Assembly: GCA_002085355.1 (NCBI GenBank)
Contig: NATN01000095.1
Span: forward strand, 1-8,483
From: Candidatus Zhuqueibacterota bacterium 4484_87
GTDB lineage: Bacteria; Zhuqueibacterota; Zhuqueibacteria; Thermofontimicrobiales; Thermofontimicrobiaceae
Reading direction: 5' to 3'
DNA: 8,483 bases
Part shown: piece after piece, positions 6,537-8,483 of the stretch
Layout: each line of letters starts with the position of its first letter
Numbering within the stretch: position 1 is the first letter of the stretch
Notes under the pieces: generated by a model
Databases searched by the model: none
Seen by the model: the letters and a program-made list of their open reading frames with translations, nothing else
Told to the model about the DNA's origin: nothing
Position numbers and translations under genes: made by a program

Positions 6537-8483
6537 ATGCGTTGGAATTTGAGAATGTTGCTTTGTGTTGTTTTGCTGTCTTTTCTCCTGATCCCTGTTA
6601 CTGGTTTCCCGAATACAAATATTTCTTTCAAAATTGAACATCCGAGAATTATTTTGTCCAATGTCCCGTTTGATATGACTGTTGCCGTAATCACAGAAAA
6701 CGGAGAAATTGACACATCTTTTTCCGGAACTGCAGAAGCGACGGGGCTTTTTCAAAAAATTTACAAAGACAAAAAGCAATTGACAAAAATAGGGCCTTTC
6801 AAAAACGGCGTAGTGCATGTTCACGACATCATTTTGCCGGAGTCGGGTGTCGTGAGCATTTCCGATGCTACAAGCGGGATCGCCGGATCAGAGAAAATCA
6901 AGGTAATGCCCGGATATTTGAGTCTGCTGCCGCCGCTTCTGGCGATCATCCTCGCGTTGGCATTGCGGGAGGTGCTGCTGGCACTGTTCAGCGGCATCTG
7001 GTTGGGAGCGATGTTTCTCTGGGGATTCAACCCTTTTGTCGGTCTGATGCGCGCGCTGGACACTTATTTGATCAATTCAATGTTTGACAAAAGTCACATC
7101 GCTATTGTGATGTTCAGCATGACGCTGGGTGGTATGGTCGGAGTGATTTCCCGATCAGGCGGCACTCAGGGAATTGTGGAAAAAATTTCCCGTTGGGCGC
7201 ACCATCCGCGAAACGGGCAAATCGCTACCTGGCTGTTAGGTGTGATTATTTTTTTCGATGACTATGCAAATACGCTGATTGTCGGAAATACCATGAGGCC
7301 TCTGACTGATAAAATTGGTATTTCCCGGGAAAAGCTTTCTTATATTGTGGATTCTACGGCCGCTCCTGTGGCGTCTATTGCGATCATATCTTCCTGGGTC
7401 GGGTTTCAGGTAGGTTTGATTGATCAGGCGTTTAATAATATCAATGTTCCGCATGATGCGTACATCACTTTTCTCAAATCAATTCCCTTTGCCAGCTATA
7501 GCGTACTGGCAATTATTTTCGTGTTTTTGGTGGGTTTTACTTTACGCGATTTTGGCCCAATGTATAAAGCCGAACATCGTTCTTTTCTGACAGGGAAAGT
7601 TCTGCGCGACGGTGCCCAGCCTATTGCTGATGACAAGTCGCTGGATATCATGCCCGAAGAGGGGATACCCTTACGTTGGTACAATGCTGCGATTCCCATT
7701 TTGATCGTTATCTTCGGGACAATGATAGGTTTGTATTACAGCGGCAGGGTGGCGCTCGGCGATCAAGCCGGGACGGCGCATCTGGGAGAAATTATCGGCA
7801 ACGCTGACTCGTTCAGTGTTTTAATGTGGTCTTCATTCGCTGGTGCTTTTATGGCAATTTTGTTGGCAGTGGTGCAAAAGATTTTAACAATGAAAAAAGC
7901 GCTGGAAGCCTGGTTGAACGGCGTGAGAGCGATGGTGATCGCGATGATTATTTTGATTCTGGCATGGACAATTGGCGAAATTTGCGGTGAGCTGAAAACG
8001 GCAGATTATGTCATTGCCATGACCCGCGATTTGATTTCTCCCCACGTTTTACCGATGCTTACTTTTGTTGTAGCGGCATTCATCGGATTTGCCACCGGGA
8101 CATCCTGGGCAACGATGGCGATTCTTGTACCAATTGTTGTTCCCATGGCTTTCAAACTATCAATAGACGCGCAATTGAGTGCTTCCCTGACAAATTCGAT
8201 TTTATTGGGCACAATCGGAGCAGTTTTATCCGGATCGGTTTTCGGGGATCATTGTTCTCCGATTTCGGACACGACCATCATGTCGTCCATGACGTCTGCG
8301 GCGGATCACATCGATCACGTGCGCACGCAATTACCTTACGCTGTCACCGTGGGCGTGGTTGCGATTTTGGTGGGCTATCTGCCTGCCGGCTTCGGATTTC
8401 CGAGCGGACTTTCAATTGTCGCCGGCGCTTTGATTTTCCTGGCTATTTTGTTTACGTTGGGCAGGAGAATTGACAGCCGCGAT
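6537..8483 (+). CDS. NhaC-family Na+/H+ antiporter with an N-terminal extracytoplasmic domain, C-terminus cut by the right edge
   Basis: The frame is open to the window edge, giving 649 residues. Such transporters sit in the inner membrane and exchange sodium for protons, supporting pH and salt balance; some relatives exchange organic acids instead. Residues 1 to about 24 form a signal sequence or first helix. Residues 27-124 are a predicted beta-rich outer domain, Ig-like in style, which classical NhaC proteins lack. The transporter core begins near 127. Conserved blocks are FFDDYANTLIVGNTMRP (239-255), LSYIVDSTAAPVASIAIISS (267-286), ATGTSWATMAILVPIVVPMA (519-538) and SGSVFGDHCSPISDTT (565-580); the acidic residues D241, D242, D272, D571 and D578 lie in these blocks. 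The core up to the edge is nearly complete, so little is probably missing. It is divergent from the GH2-like gene across a 274-base promoter region. The exchanged ions cannot be set from sequence. Confidence 0.9.
   Translation, partial: MRWNLRMLLCVVLLSFLLIPVTGFPNTNISFKIEHPRIILSNVPFDMTVAVITENGEIDTSFSGTAEATGLFQKIYKDKKQLTKIGPFKNGVVHVHDIILPESGVVSISDATSGIAGSEKIKVMPGYLSLLPPLLAIILALALREVLLALFSGIWLGAMFLWGFNPFVGLMRALDTYLINSMFDKSHIAIVMFSMTLGGMVGVISRSGGTQGIVEKISRWAHHPRNGQIATWLLGVIIFFDDYANTLIVGNTMRPLTDKIGISREKLSYIVDSTAAPVASIAIISSWVGFQVGLIDQAFNNINVPHDAYITFLKSIPFASYSVLAIIFVFLVGFTLRDFGPMYKAEHRSFLTGKVLRDGAQPIADDKSLDIMPEEGIPLRWYNAAIPILIVIFGTMIGLYYSGRVALGDQAGTAHLGEIIGNADSFSVLMWSSFAGAFMAILLAVVQKILTMKKALEAWLNGVRAMVIAMIILILAWTIGEICGELKTADYVIAMTRDLISPHVLPMLTFVVAAFIGFATGTSWATMAILVPIVVPMAFKLSIDAQLSASLTNSILLGTIGAVLSGSVFGDHCSPISDTTIMSSMTSAADHIDHVRTQLPYAVTVGVVAILVGYLPAGFGFPSGLSIVAGALIFLAILFTLGRRIDSRD

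Noticed and set aside
6511..6552. Short 13-codon reading frame overlapping the NhaC start, as a leader peptide
   Set aside because: It has no ribosome site and no notable codon content, and the good ribosome site inside it serves the NhaC ATG.
6389..6824. Minus-strand open frames opposite the NhaC start
   Set aside because: They overlap the coding start and promoter of the antiporter and have no recognisable domain or ribosome site.

Overview
The window looks like ordinary bacterial chromosome of moderate, slightly AT-rich composition. It holds five protein-coding genes, two of them cut by the window edges. No tRNA, rRNA, CRISPR array, transposase or integrase was seen. The mix of genes (a large membrane VWA protein, an exported CHAT-domain protein, an exported glycoside hydrolase family 2 (GH2)-like protein and an NhaC antiporter with an extra outer domain) would suit a Gram-negative lineage of the FCB/Calditrichota/KSB1 kind. 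That placement is an impression from gene style, not a result.

Layout. Four genes lie on the minus strand and are read from right to left: a GH2-like protein with a multi-pass membrane tail (6262 to 3659), a CHAT-domain protein (3524 to 1716), a MutT-type Nudix hydrolase (1708 to 1289, starting 7 bases after the CHAT stop), and a VWA-domain membrane protein (1141 to beyond the left edge). A strong intrinsic terminator at 1221-1263 separates the Nudix gene from the VWA gene. The VWA gene is therefore probably its own transcription unit, while GH2, CHAT and Nudix may form one or two units. A 274-base divergent region (6263-6536) separates these genes from a plus-strand NhaC-family Na+/H+ antiporter, which starts at 6537 and runs off the right edge. 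This region holds a good sigma-70-like promoter for the antiporter, a weaker candidate promoter for the GH2-like gene, and a 7-base inverted repeat.

The most notable point is that the two largest complete genes are adjacent and both appear to be pseudoenzymes. The CHAT protein keeps the fold signatures of the caspase-like family, but Ile and Thr stand where the catalytic His and Cys should be. The GH2-like protein keeps the sandwich, Ig-like and TIM-barrel signatures, but Gly stands at the acid/base Glu and Asp at the nucleophile Glu. Both carry an N-terminal signal peptide and a C-terminal membrane anchor, so both degenerate domains should face outward from the inner membrane. They could form an envelope-located, non-catalytic binding or sensing pair; this is inference. 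The VWA protein, with an intact metal-binding site, is a third envelope protein but probably separately transcribed. The Nudix and NhaC proteins look like a housekeeping enzyme and an ordinary transporter.
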